The notes under the pieces are model-generated. The model searched no databases. It was not told where the DNA came from and worked only from the letters and a program-made list of their open reading frames with translations. The position numbers were made by a program, and so were the translations under genes. DNA of 64,000 bases from Plotosus lineatus. Lineage: Eukaryota > Chordata > Actinopteri > Siluriformes > Plotosidae. Each line of letters starts with the position of its first letter. Positions within the stretch are counted from its first letter, which is position 1. Below, piece by piece: positions 45,060-56,957 of this stretch. Location: NCBI GenBank assembly GCA_024760905.1, contig CM045729.1, forward strand, positions 45,641,080 through 45,705,079. The letters are read 5' to 3'.

Positions 45060-46230
45060 CACTGACGGTTTGCATATTCGCTGACTGCAGAGCAACTGTC
45101 ACGTCATTCAATTTCAGCCAATGGCTGTCCTCCTTTCTGCTGATTCGTTAAGATGATGTAACCTTTTTTTTCCTGATTCGCGCACAAGTTGTCAATGAGC
45201 CTTTTTTTTAGTGTGTTTTAATTACCAGTTAAGCTCTATGATGCCACTCAAACGCTGTGCGTCTTCTCTGGCTAAGTGATAGAAAACATTGGATGTCTCT
45301 TCTGAAGAAATAAGACTTTCTCCTGAAGAAACGACAGTTTCCTCTGAAGTGTCTGAAGAGGAATAATCATCTGAACTGTTGTATTAAAGTATTTTTCAAT
45401 TATTCCAGTACAGTATCTAAGTTAATGTTTAGAATGTTTCTGTGTGACATTTTATGTTCTGTAGCATGTTTAACAAACGATACCAAAAGGCTAAACTTTA
45501 ATAATTACGCTTCATGTCCTTTTACATTGAACGTGACGTCTCGAAGATGGCGCTGCCTAGAGGGCAACATCACGAAGTCAAATTGTTTCTTTGTTTGCTC
45601 TAATTTGTTTTCTATGTTGTTGTTTGTTTGTTTTTTGCACTATGCTCATCTATGACCGGTTGACCCTACAGCTATGATATCAGACATTTAGAATTGAGCC
45701 TGCTCAACTCCTATTCTGAGCTAATATGCTATGGTAGCTCAATGCTAGCCGCACACCGACTAACAATAAGCTCAGGCAGAGTTCTCAGAGTCATGTTGTT
45801 ACTTTTGAGTTGTTATATTTGTTGCTTTATTTGTTCATGTTTTGCACTATGGTCGTCGATGACAGGTCTCCCCTACTACAGCTATGAGAGCAAACATTCA
45901 GAACTGAGCACGCTCAACTCCTATCCTGAGCTAATATGCTATAGCAGCTCAATGCTAGCCACACCTCGGCTAACAAAAAGCCCAGGCGGAGTTCTCAGAG
46001 TCTCTGGCACTTGGTTAGCACTTCTGGTCATACTGCTTGAAAATGTTCAGTCCCTGCGAAACAAGATGGATGGGCTTCATGCTCAGATTGCAGCGCAGAG
46101 GGATCTACAGGACTGTTCCATGCTGTGTTTCTGTGAAACATGGCTCGAGGAGAGTACACCCAACGAGGCGATTGCACCAGCCGGCTACACGGCCTTCGTA
46201 CCCTGCGATCCCAAGTGCCGGAGTCGTCGT
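45060..46230 (+). mobile_element. LINE 5' end (CR1/L2/Rex1-type) with endonuclease start
   Basis: Longest copy of the unit seen at 41105-41790. The 5' UTR includes cagccaatggctgtcctcct (CCAAT) and gaagatggcgctgcctag (YY1-like). At 46035-46215 an endonuclease start reads NVQSLRNKMDGLHAQIAAQR, then CFCETWLEESTP and AGYTAF, the usual N-terminal motifs (N...RNK, ETWL) of jockey-superfamily LINE endonucleases. It is cut off at 46230 by an antisense RTE. Confidence 0.7.
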
Positions 46231-47371
46231 TTCAACTCCTCCTTGAAGACAACACGACACTATTCCTTTTTCAGCTTCCACCACTTTGTCTTCTGCTCTG
46301 CCTTTGCCTTTTTCACCTTTCTCACCATCAGTGTCATCATGCACACCACCATCCTATGCTGTTTGGCAACACTCACCCACTACTACTTTGCAGTCACTGA
46401 CTTCCTTCAAATTACATCACCTACACAATATGTAGTCTACCTGTGTGCTCTTACCTCTGCTTTCATAAGTCACCCTATGCTCCTCTCTGTTCTGGAAGAA
46501 AGTATTCACCACAGCCATTTCCATCCTTTTTGCAAAACCGATCAACATCTGTCCTTCTGTGTTCCTGTCCTGGATACCAAACCTGCCCATCACTTCCTTG
46601 TCCCCTCTGTTGCCTGCACCAACATGTCCATTGAAGTCTGCACCAATGACCACGCTTTCACCTCTGGGGTTACTCTGCATCACTTCATCTAACTCACTCC
46701 AGAATCTCTCCTTCTCTTCTAGCTCACATCCTGCCTGTGGGGCATAAGCACTAACAACATTGACCATCACGCCTTCAATTTCTAACTTGAGACTCATCAC
46801 TCTGTCTGACACTCTTTTCACTTCTAGAACATTCCTGACAAACCCCTCCTTCAAGATGACTCCTACTCCATTTCTCTTCCTATCCTCACCGTGATAAAAC
46901 AGCTTAAACCCTGCTCTTAAGCTTCTAGCCTTGCTACCGTTCCACCTGGTCTCCTGAACCCACAGTATGTCCACCTTCCTCCTCTGCATCATGTCAGCCA
47001 GTTCCCTATCTTTTCCTTGCATAGTTCCAACATTCAAAGTCCCTACTCTCAGTCCTAGGCTCACGCATTTGCTCTTCTCTCTCTGCCTACGGACATGCCT
47101 CCCGCCTCTCCTTCTTCGACGTCTTCGACCAGCAGTAGTCCAATTTCCATCAGCACCTTGTTGGTTGACAGCACTGATGGCGGTCGTTGTTAACCTGGGC
47201 CTCGACCAATCCGGTATGAATTTTGTTTTGCCCATTTGCATTTTTAATGTGGCAGACGTTTTACGCTGGATGCCCTTCCTGTCGCAACCCTCTGCATTTA
47301 TCCGGACTTGGGACCGGCATAAGGGGGAGAGACACTGGTTAGTCCCCCCCCCCGCCTCATGGCTGCATTCA
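46231..47371 (-). mobile_element. RTE-clade LINE, 5' third, antisense
   Basis: Minus strand from the 5' UTR (about 47371) through a complete endonuclease region to about 46231, where it abuts the other LINE. RT and 3' end are missing. 5' UTR blocks match 12745-12450 and 32151-32440. Confidence 0.88.
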
Positions 47372-47397
47372 TATTTTAGCGCATGTAATAGATACAT
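46417..47397 (-). pseudogene. RTE endonuclease, 326-codon open frame
   Basis: The longest LINE coding frame here. Residues 1-110 include translated 5' UTR and an arginine-rich run (GRRRRRRRGGRHVRRQREKS). The APE-type endonuclease follows: TLNVGTM (120-126), QETRW (148-152), SAYAP (216-220), GADFNGHVG (252-260) and VDYILCR (320-326). Asn122, Glu149, Tyr218, Asp254 and Asn256 occupy the usual active-site places. The final segment with the last catalytic His (equivalent of KQHRMV) lies beyond the stop, and no RT follows, so the product would be an incomplete nuclease. The natural start is probably the Met before the TLNVGT region or in the upstream small ORF; this is not resolved. Confidence 0.85.
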
Positions 47398-47706
47398 AAT
47401 ATTTTACTTCTGGTTGATCATTTGCGCATGTAATATGATGCATGGGGTTTTATTTCTGTGTACAGAACTCGCGAATTATCTTCATTTGCAGGAGGGGCCG
47501 GAACCGAACCCCCACGAATAACGAGGGCCAACTGTATGCTAAACTTGATATCTTTGACGCTGCATGGGAAATTCGTGTATAAGGGTCAAATTAAAAAAAA
47601 AAAAAATGAGAGATTAATGTTGTATTTGAAAGAAGAGATCCTTCTGAATAAGCCACACATACACAAATAACCCAAATTTTTATTACCTTTGCTTGCTTTT
47701 GAGATA

Positions 47707-47940
47707 CAGTAGGCCCTCGTTATTCATGGGGGTTTGGTTCCAGCCCCTCCTGTGAATCAAGATAATCTGCGAGTTCTGTACATGTGAACTTAAACTTTTT
47801 CCCCGATTGAACTTCCTTCACTTTTCCCCCTATTTTTCCTAAATTTCCTTATTTTTTTTAATTCGATAAATATTTAAAAAAAAAAACCGTGATGCACTGA
47901 AGTCGCATGAATTTAAGTGTGAAGTAGCGAGGGATAACGG
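47707..47940. mobile_element. Short Tigger-like MITE
   Basis: Starts cagtaggccctcgttattca and ends gcgagggataacgg, between TA at 47705-47706 and 47941-47942. The left end matches the TIR of the 40793-47534 composite and the inner right part (gtgatgcactga) matches 18253-18703, linking the two families. Confidence 0.72.
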
Positions 47941-48112
47941 TATAAGAAAATGGAAATGACAACTTTGCATGTAGTTTTGCTGCATTGGCGCTGAAGCTGC
48001 CTCCTCCTCAGCACCACAGAGATCTGATCTTAAAATGACACATCACATTACCTACAGCCTTGTTAGCTGAAAACACACAGAACACATATTATAATTATTG
48101 TTAATGAAAATA

Positions 48113-48405
48113 CAGTGGTACCTCACCTTACGAAATTAATTCGTTCCAGAAGTGGTTTCGTAACCTGGATTTTTCGTAAGTTGAACTGCATTTTACATGA
48201 AAAACACGTGATTTGTTCCAAGGCCCACAATACTACCCCCTAAACCCTTTAAAAATTATAAAAGCATACCTTTTAAAACCCCCTTCTGCTTCAATATCGT
48301 ACTGATGGTAGTACTGATGGTAGGTTTGGCCATATTCCTTTGCAATATCACTCAACCGCATGCCATGAGCCCGCTCTCCTCTTTTCACTCGCACCGGGAA
48401 TCACA

Positions 48406-48442
<37 letters not shown>

Positions 48443-48897
48443 GTGTGTGCGCGCGCACGCGTGTGTTGACCATGTTTTCATAGCATAGTTATAATCTTAC
48501 AAATTTTTATGCCAGGTTAAAAGCCGAGCCAAAAAATAAAGTTGCAATGAGCACACTTGAAAAACTCACGAAACAACTCTGCCCTTTACATGAAAAGCAT
48601 CATGGGTATTATGGAGAGACAGCTCCATAATAGCCAATGGGAGTGAGCTGCATCATCCCTCCTCGCCAATGGGAGGCCAGTTGAGCAGGATGTTGGGAGA
48701 TAGCCAATGAGAGGCCAGTGGGGTGGGATGTTGAGAGATTGCCAATGGGAGAGCAACTCGCGCATTGTTTGAATTTTTGAGATGGCACTTTTGTAACGTG
48801 AATTTATTTCGTATCCAGAGACGGAAATTTTAGGTAAATGCGTTTTGTAACCTGGATTTTTCGTTTGTTGGGACTTTCGTAAGGTGAGGGACCACTG
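48113..48897. mobile_element. TIR DNA transposon, cagtggtacctcac family
   Basis: 785 bp, ends cagtggtacctcaccttacg and cgtaaggtgagggaccactg; TA on the left, altered to GA on the right. It carries the family TG array (48413-48460) and four CCAAT-type motifs at 48632-48745. It is the least interrupted copy and the best guide to the family. Confidence 0.87.
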
Positions 48898-48939
48898 GAT
48901 CAAGGTTTATTTTCCTCTCGTAAAAACAAATCCATGAAA

Positions 48940-48943
<4 letters not shown>

Positions 48944-48997
<54 letters not shown>
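48944..48997. repeat. (CA)n microsatellite
   Basis: About 27 CA units. 48998-49709 holds no recognised gene; a minus frame at 48998-49296 has no known domain. Confidence 0.92.
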
Positions 48998-49004
<7 letters not shown>

Positions 49005-49709
49005 GTGTACAGCCACCACAGTCACTCACCAGGTTCCATGTATTGATGATCAGCAACATTTTCCACTTGTACAGGTTGATCCTCTTCGCCATCACTGCTA
49101 AAATCTTCTGTTTGTGATTGTCATCTCCAAAATAGTCTGCCACTGGCTCAGTGAGTTCTGATGAGGTGAAATCTACTTCAATAGAAACCCCCCATTTCCA
49201 ACAGCAACTTCTGAAATCTGTGCACTGATCGACTTTGTGTGCCTGGACGCAGTCTTCACTGTTTGGTGTATGGAAAGCGTGCTTACAGTCACTCATTCTG
49301 AGCAGTAATGGAGTTTCATAGAAAAAATTCAGAGCAATAAAAAAATCTGTAGAAGTATGGGGGGACCCCCCAAATAAATCAGACTAAATATGAGTCCGGG
49401 GGTAGAAGATACGAGGGGTTTTGATCATTTTCATTCTGGATAAGGCGCCCTGGGCACAGTGGTTTCAAACTAAATCATAATTATTAGGCCTAAACATGGA
49501 CAAGTAGTGTAGGAATGTGCAACAGTAGGGCTTAGACTCTGTTTACAACCCAAACATTGTATTCTTCTGCCTTTGGCGACTCTACTGTATTAGGGAACTC
49601 AGAAGATGGGAAAGTGAGTCCGTTTGGTTCTTACCGTTTCCCAAAAATCCAAATCCAAATGGAGACATGTTTCAATAAAATACTTCTACTTTGTACTTTG
49701 CATTTATTA

Positions 49710-50053
49710 ATCATCTTTTCTTTTCGGCTTTTTCCAGTTCTCGAGAGTCGCCACAGCAAATCATCTGATTCGCACATTTTGATTTGGCATGGGTTTTTAC
49801 GTCGGATGCCCTTCCTGTCACAACCCTTTTAGCAAGGGATAAAAACACGCTGACGGCTTTGCAGCCTACTCTTTACGAAAGTCAGCAGTAGTTCTTTTAC
49901 TTGAACCTCTCACCATAGACAGTGAGAGACATGGCCCGCCTTTGATAACACAGTTAGTTGCACTGGGGGGGTCAGTGACAACCTTGTGGGGACTCGAACC
50001 CCCAACCTTAGGATCAGCGATCCTACGCCCTATCCACTAGACCACCACTGCTC
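49710..50053 (-). mobile_element. tRNA-derived SINE with RTE body and tail, intact Pol III boxes
   Basis: On the minus strand: ggagcagtggtggtctagtg (A box tggtctagtgg), then gttgggggttcgagtcccc (B box ggttcgagtcc), SINE body, RTE 5'-UTR-like block and RTE 3' end. This copy and 58799-59140 have the best tRNA-like heads. They are SINE heads, not separate tRNA genes. Confidence 0.88.
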
Positions 50054-53000
50054 CAAGTAAATATATATAATATTAATATAGTATTATTCATTAATAATAC
50101 ACGATAATTTAGCAGAAAGAGTTGTATAATCCAAATATGAAACAATTGAAAATAGTTATTTTTAGACTCCCATCACTTTGCCGTTGGCACAAAACTATGG
50201 CTGGCGACTTATCCATGATTTTCCCCATGCAGCGTCACACTTTAATTTACGGCATCAGGACTGTTGGTGACCTATGCGACTCCTCATCCAACAAAAAAGT
50301 TAAAATATTAATTATTGATCATCAGGAGATCGTTTGGATAAGGAGATTATGCTGCTATGTGAAGTGGGTTCAAATTGAAAATTGTGACTCAGCTCAGGTT
50401 TATTTGGCACATGGGTAAGGTGCAGTTTTTTTTTCAGCTTTCAGTCTTTTTGAAAGGCTTTTTACTAGATGTTGTCAGGTGCCTGTGGAGATTCAGTTGT
50501 CATTGCACTTGGATAGGATAGTCAAACAATGGTGTTAAGCAAGGAGGCCTGCTGTGCATTTGGAGTTCCCATTCATCCCACTGGTTCTCTTGGGGGTTGA
50601 GGTCAGTGTTCTTTTATGGAGGTCAGGGTTCTTCCACTGTATTTCTGGCAAATGATGCCCTCACTGTGTGCACAAGAGCCTTGTTATGCTATAACACAAA
50701 TCGCTGTTTTAAGGATGGAGCGGTGAGTCGGCTAGCTTATTGCTGACCAAAGATGCGCATGGAGACATTTTTGTTTCATCTCCACAGTGTTGCTGAAAAA
50801 ACACGGCCGTCAGGAGTGATGTAACTTAGTTCTGACTTCCTGCTTCCAAAGGTAAATTGAGTATTGCGGAAGGTATTCCAATAGATTGACTTTCCTTTCA
50901 TACCGCTCAAGTTTATTCCAGCAGTTGGACTGTTCAAATTCAAGGGATCATTGTGTTTTCTTCCATCTGGTCTTGTTATAAGAAATATTGGTCTCTCCAA
51001 GTCTGCCTTACAAAAAAAAATCTACCTAAGCCTTCAAGGTGTTGTGTTTGGCTGCAGTGGCTCTGTCAGTAGAAAGTCCTGACTAATCGCCAAATGTTTG
51101 GCCCCCCCAGTGAGCAGGTACTGTACTTCACTATTAGTTTAGCTGATGTCTATGTCCATGTTTTCTCGGATTATTTAGCTTAATTTCATTATATAATTTA
51201 ATTAGAGTGTGATTCAGCTTTGTTGATTTTGTTGGTTTTTGAATTAGATGTAGCTCAAACCCACGTTGTTTTTCCTGTCGTGCTCTGTGTGGTTGTGATT
51301 TGCTAGTAAATAAGATCGCGCGGTAATAAGGAATGATGCACAGCAGGTATTGCACATGTTCGGATGTTACTGTCACAACTAATGGCTCTCTCCACTGAGC
51401 CTTTCACTAGTGCACGTCAGCACATTGGCTCTGGAGAGACTATTTATCTAAGTATTGAGCCGAAGACAAACCTGAATCGTTAGTTTTATAGTGTTTTTGT
51501 TTTCCACCATTTTAACTTTTTACATTATAATCTGATTAGTGGAAAGTTAACAGCCTCACGAATCGACGAGAGCAGTGTTAATGGTCTTTATTATTATATT
51601 ATATATTCAACTATGCACTGAATTTGAGAAGCCATTCTTTTACTTTGATTTTCAATGGCAGATCTCGTAGCTTACAGTTTTGTGCATGTATTTAATGTTA
51701 TTTTTAACTATTCCATGTAAATTAGGATGACATATGAAGGGTTGAGAGCCACAGTGGTCAAAGCCCAAAAAATTAAAAAATGAGAACACCATATTTGACT
51801 GATGTGGATAAAGGTGGTGCGTGTCTTAATGGTCTCATTTGTTTATGATCTCGAGTCATATTGTGAGAAATGTCCCAGATTTCTTTTTTTTTTTTTTTAG
51901 ATTGCAGACTTTCATGTCTTTTTTTTTTTTTTTAATCAAAAACAGCTTTCTGTTAGTTACAACACTCTTTCTCAGCCCTTTATGTACAGTGCTGCTTACC
52001 ACACCAGATGTGCAGCAGTAGAAACCCCGTGGTCATGTAATATTTCTCACATGTGAACTGTGCTTTCACTGACTTTTCATCTACTTGAAGAACCCTTTCA
52101 CTTTATTTTGGATAGGTGTCCTGTGTCCACGTGTGCCCACCACAGGAAACCCAATAAGGTTACTTGTGTATAGAACTAACCCATCAACTTGCATTAAATT
52201 ATACAGTATACTGGATACGTTCAAGAAAATCAACGTGTTGATTTAAGCCTCAGCAGCACGGCAAAGCACACACAGCAAATGAAAACAAACAAACGGAAAC
52301 AAACTCTGGTAGGCCGAGAGAATTGCTGGTAAAATAAAATAAAGATTTATTATTTAAAATAAATTGTAGAGCAAATGCCGAAATCAGAAGTTTGGAGCAC
52401 CTAATCAGATGCACAAAGCTGACATAGTTGTTCCAGTCACCGAGAATAGGCAGAAATAAAGACAAGCAGCATAAGGGCTGAACTCGAGATCAGGTTGAGC
52501 TTAAAAAGTGAAAGTGGCGACATCAAAAGGTTTTAGTCTCAACAAATGCATAACCAGAAAATATAAATCAAACCCTGAGGAAAGAAGACAAAGCACGACC
52601 TCAATTAACAAATAATTAAAGGGAGAATATTATTTCTTTTCACTTTTTGACTTGTAAATATTATAAGCTTTGAGTAGGCATGTTAGATGAAAGCAGAATG
52701 TCAAATAACAGGGTTGGTACCTGAGTAAATTCTTTTAGGAAAGGTAGTGAAAATCAGGATTGTGTACCTCTCAGCAGAGACGTACACCTTTATTTATTTA
52801 TTTGTTTCTTAAAAAAAACATTTAAAATTTAATTTAATTTAAAAATCTTTATCTATATATTAATTTGATGAATGACAGTGACAATATGACCAGGTTGCAG
52901 TCTCCAGTTACAACCAATGCCAATGCTCTAGTACGTAATTAAGACTATATGTCAATTTTCCACATTTGAGAACAGCACAGACAGCCAGTGAAACTATTGG

Positions 53001-53358
53001 GAAGCATTGCCCAGTAAAGAAACCATTGGTGACCGCAAACATTCTAGACATAGGTGACAAATGGTGAGAGTTAAAGAACAAAACCTTTGTGTCTGAGAGT
53101 GTAAAGCAGGACAAAATAGGAGGTCTCGATCATTTTCAAGGCAAAAGAAACCTAGATTGAAGAACAATGGCAGGAAATTAAAGAAAGTCTTATGCAGAAC
53201 AGGAGCAAGGTAGATTATCAACTGATGAAAAACCTGACAAGCACCAAACAAGGTCAGACAACCACCAAAATGACAAAGATGGGAGTTGCCTCTCTGAAGG
53301 TAATAAAATACTAAAGTCATAAATAGAATACTGCTCAGACCGGTACAATCACAGACCC
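50054..53358. other. No gene recognised; large low-repeat intronic stretch
   Basis: Mostly unique sequence with T runs at about 51882-51898 and 51919-51933. Several open frames under 100 codons, none with a recognisable domain or splice context. Confidence 0.5.
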
Positions 53359-54205
53359 TTGGGTGACCTGAAGATATTGAACACCCCAACAGCCACCATC
53401 ACAGATAACTACCCCATTCTCCTGGAAGAGGTGAAGGTGGCTGTGAAAGCTCTAAAGAAGAGGAAGTCAGTAGGAGTGGATTACATTCCAGCAGAGCTGC
53501 TACAAGCTGGGAAAGAAGCCACGATGAGTGCCTTACTGACGATATGTAACAAAATCTGGCTGTCAGGTGAATAGCCTTCTCCTTGGACATAGTCCTCGGT
53601 CATCACTCTGTCCAAGAAAGGCAGTTTACAATTGTGCCAGAATTATGGCACAATCTGTTTGATTCATGACTCACGCAAAGCAATCTTCAAGATCATGCGC
53701 AACAGACTGAAGCCACAAGCAGAGAGAATCATTGTGGCTTCAGGACTGGGTGCAGCATCGTAGAGCAGATCTTGAATCTGAGAATACTGTGTGAGAGGGC
53801 TCTCCAAACACCATCAAGACCTTTTACCATGTTTTTATTGATTTTAAAAAGAGCATTTAATAGAGTCTTTCATGCAGCACTATGGTCAATCAGGAGGCCG
53901 GATGGCATCGATGCACCCTGTCCCTTGTCATACACAGGCTGTATATGTAAATGCTCACCGTGCAGTCTAATATTAAAGTCAGCATGGGAGAACCACTCCA
54001 GACGAGAGCATGTCAGAAAAGGATGCCAGCTCTCACCTTTTCTTAACATTTTTCTTAAAAGAGTCATGGTTAATTCTGTGGAGGACCATGTAGGAATTGT
54101 TAGCATTGATGTCGGTACAGTCACCAACTTAGATTTTTCAGACATGATTGATGGCATTGCAGGAAGTCAGGAAGGAAGAATTAGAAAAGCAGTCAGTCCT
54201 GCTTG
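53359..54205 (+). pseudogene. Decayed LINE reverse transcriptase, second type
   Basis: 53359-53574 encodes VKVAVKALKKRKSVGVDYIP followed by AELLQAGKEATMSALLTICN, the RT entry region of a non-LTR element. Later frames give DFKKSI/FKRAFNRVFHAALW (first catalytic Asp region) and TNLDFSDMIDGIAG where FADDIDGLAG would be expected, so the catalytic Asp pair is destroyed. Several stops and frameshifts. It is distinct from the RTE family above (different residues at all motifs) and resembles another RTE- or jockey-related lineage found widely in fish and molluscs; the clade is not certain. It lies about 0.4 kb upstream of the pard3b exon, in the same orientation. Confidence 0.8.
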
Positions 54206-54619
54206 ATTGATTTACTTTCTGTACCGACACATATTTTTTGACTGTATTTATTTAGTTCTGTTTCTCAAAATATAAACAAATAGCTTGATTATAAATTTCT
54301 GAGGACCTGGTCAAATAGTGCCATGCTAGCACCAGTGTGAGTGTTTAGCATAAATCACGACAAACTTCTTTCCAGATATTTTTAGTGTCAGTATTTTTGC
54401 AGTGTGTTTGTACTCAAGTTCCCATACATTCCTTTTGGTCCTGGGTTTTTATAGTGCGAAAACACTGGCTTTCAAAGAGACCTTTGATTTTTGGTGTCAG
54501 ATAGCACCATGAGAACAGCCTTGTAGAAGTGTTTGTGGAGCCCTGATAAGGCTGGGGTCATGGCTGGTGTGTTGTGTGCTTTGTGTGATGGGATATGTCA
54601 ATCTGTGTGTGTTCTCTAG

Positions 54620-54721
54620 GAGGGAGACTTCCTGGTGCGGACTCACCATGTCGAGTACTGCGATGGGGGAATTCTGGATCCTGATGATGTTCTTTCGGAT
54701 GTGGTGGAAGACAAGGACAAG
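54620..54721 (+). CDS. pard3b: Par-3 family polarity regulator (PARD3B-like), internal exon, probably exon 2
   Basis: This exon encodes part of the N-terminal domain of the Par-3 scaffold. The Par-3 N-terminal domain has a PB1-like fold and drives self-association; Par-3 proteins organise tight junctions and apical polarity. It is preceded by tgtgttctctag (AG at 54618-54619) and followed by gtaaag (GT at 54722-54723), has phase 0 at both ends and 34 codons without a stop. Residues: EGDFLVRTHHVEYC, then DGGILDPDDVLSDVVEDKDK. From memory, DPDD-VL and DVVEDKDK fit PARD3B, while PARD3 has DLDD-IL and DVADDKDR, so PARD3B is favoured. Teleosts have pard3ba and pard3bb, which I cannot separate. The upstream exon (start Met, PB1 basic part) and the next exon are not in the window, in keeping with the giant introns of this gene. 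No other exon is supported. Confidence 0.87.
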
Positions 54722-56194
54722 GTAAAGCTGATGAATACCGAGTGACATTATGTAAGCTTGTAGCGTGGCCTGTGATGTTAAAAAAAACAAAAACAAAAGG
54801 TGCTTTTTTTCTGTGGAGAACTCCTGAAACTAGGTAAGCCTTTGACTCTGGATCTTTCAAAAAGCATATGTGATACCCTGGAGACAACTTGGCAACTGTG
54901 AGGTTATAGGGCACAGCCAAGTAGTTAACATTTTCCTGAAAGCACACTGAGATGCACCACAATAATATAATTGGCCTCCAAAAGTATGAGTTGAGAGTAT
55001 TGAAGGGAGACGTGCAAGGGTGTGATACTGGAGAAATGCACCATGTTGGGAAATGGATATGACTACAGTAGGAGAAAAATAGGGGAGGGAAATTGTACTG
55101 CGGCATTTAAAGCAAGCCACTGTATTAGTAATTTATGGAAATACAGCATACCTTTTGCTGGGGAATTTAGTTTCATATGGAAATTTGGACCTTTCCAAAT
55201 GCTGATGTAGGCCTCAGTCATATTTATAAATAAAAGTGCATAGCCACAGGAGGCATCTTCAGTCAAGTGCTCTCTGGAACAATTCTCCTGAGTGTTAGAT
55301 TTGTCCTCCCCCTGTATTTGCTCTTATCATTCTCCTAACTTGGCCACTCCTGACTCAGTGGCTCAAAGGGCATTTTCGTCCTAATTGAATTCACACTTTT
55401 TTCAGATGGCCTATCGCATCCAAAGCTTTTGATTTCCCCATGCTAATTAATAGAAGCGAAGGAAACAGGATGTGCCTTTCTGATTGTCTGCATTGCTAGG
55501 ACATTGCCTCATAAACAGTGTCTGTGTACCTCTCTGTATGAAAGGAGAAGAGGATTGTGGTTTAAATATTGTAACAGCTATATGCATTGAATTACAAATC
55601 AAACCGTAATCCCTAGGGAAAGCACAGTTTAATTCCAGAATTTGAAATGTGAATGTCTGTCCTCCCCAACCCAATTTAGATTTCTTTAGCTTACATTTTC
55701 TTCATCATTACATTAAAAGTACATTTGAAATGTTTCTTTATTGGGCATCTCATTATAATATTCATTCATCAGGAAATGTGATGGTTTTTTTTTCTCTTCA
55801 AAACAAATTTTATTTGAATTTTCGTTTATTAGATATTTGATGCCCGAAGAGCCCAGGTTTTAGTTTTTACTTGTCTTATATATTAAATATATATTCATAA
55901 ATGTGTTTGGTAATGTCTTGGTATACGAACGTGTGACTGAATAAATGCATGAAATTTACACCTTACTTTTTGTTTACATTTTAAAATTATCATATCAGTT
56001 ACCTGAATATAAAAAAAGAGTAGTGTTTTGACATAGAAGGCTCAGATGTCAGAGAGAATCCGGGATCCCCCCTCCTCTGCCAATGAGTTATTTGAATAAG
56101 CAAATATTCCAATTGATTTTTGAGATGGTCCTGTGAATTTTCCTCTATGAGTATTTCAGTATCTTATTTTTGACTCACATGTTATATGTGGCAT
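54722..56194 (+). other. pard3b intron sequence; candidate conserved stretch 55330-55530
   Basis: Non-coding sequence directly downstream of the exon. 55330-55530 is free of repeats, balanced in composition, and contains a TAATTA-type core (catgctaattaatagaag) and cctgactcagtggctc. It may be a conserved intronic element, but this was judged only by appearance. Confidence 0.35.
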
Positions 56195-56957
56195 TGGTTT
56201 TACGCCGGATGCCCTTCCTGACGCAACCCTCTGCATTTATCTGGGCTTGAGACCGGCGTGAGGGTGCACACCGGCTTGTGCTCCCCCTCACGGCTGCTTT
56301 ACAAGGACCCAAGAGGAACGGTGAGGTTACAGGGAGCAGAGATAAGGAAGGTGGAGGATTTTAAGTACTTAGGCTCAACAATCCAGAGCAATGGAGAGTG
56401 TGGAAAAGAGGTGAAGAAGCGTGTGCAGGCTGGTTGGAATGGTTGGAGAAAAGTGTCCGGTGTGATGTGTGATAGGAAGGTATCAGCAAGAATGAAGGGA
56501 AAAGTGTACACGGCGGTGATGAGGCCAGCGATGTTGTATGGTTTAGAAACAGTGGCACTGAGGAAAAGACAGGAGGCAGAGCTGGAGGTAGCAGAGATGA
56601 AAATGTTGAGGTTCTCTTTGGGAGTAACGAGGATGGATAGGATCAGGAATGAGCACATCAGAGGGACAGCACATGTAAGAGATTTTGGCGACAAGGTCAG
56701 AGAGGATATATTGAGATGATTTGGACATGTACAGAGGAGGGATAGTGAATATATTGGTAGTAGGATGCTCAGATCCTACCTGTTACTACCAGGCAGAAGG
56801 TCTAGAGGAAGACCAAAGAGAAGATTTATGGATGTGGTGAAGGAGGACATGAAGGCAGTTGGAGTAAGAGAAGGAGATGCAGAGGATAGGGTGAGATGGA
56901 GACAGATGATTCGCTGTGGCAACCGCTGAAGAGAACAGCCGAAAGGAAAAGAAGTGT
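56195..56957 (+). mobile_element. RTE-clade LINE with 5' inversion
   Basis: 56195-56295 is RTE 5' UTR in antisense (acgccggatgcccttcctga, then cgcaaccctctgcattta). 56306-56957 is the sense-strand last third of the ORF and 3' end (ends agccgaaaggaaaagaag). The ORF part (56258-56719) runs from GTVRLQGAEIRKVEDFKYLG to FGDKVRED. An inverted 5' piece joined to a sense 3' piece is the product expected from twin priming. Target duplication not identified. Confidence 0.85.

Larger units (their letters stand above)
40793..47534. mobile_element. 6.7-kb TIR-bounded composite (Tigger-like ends)
   Basis: Left end cagtaggccctcgacattcc and right end (reverse complement) cagttggccctcgttattcg start inverted repeats of about 165 bp (40793-40955 and 47372-47534) that share ggggttcggttccg, gcgagttctgtac and ctattacatgc. 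TA flanks both ends (40791-40792, 47535-47536). The interior is mostly other repeats; a THAP-like fragment at 43391-43696 is the only possible transposase-like remnant. The two TIRs could instead belong to two solo copies. Confidence 0.6.

Noticed and set aside
45694..46692. Plus-strand open frame of 332 codons, the longest in the window
   Set aside because: It runs from LINE 5' UTR and endonuclease start across a junction into antisense RTE sequence; not a single gene.
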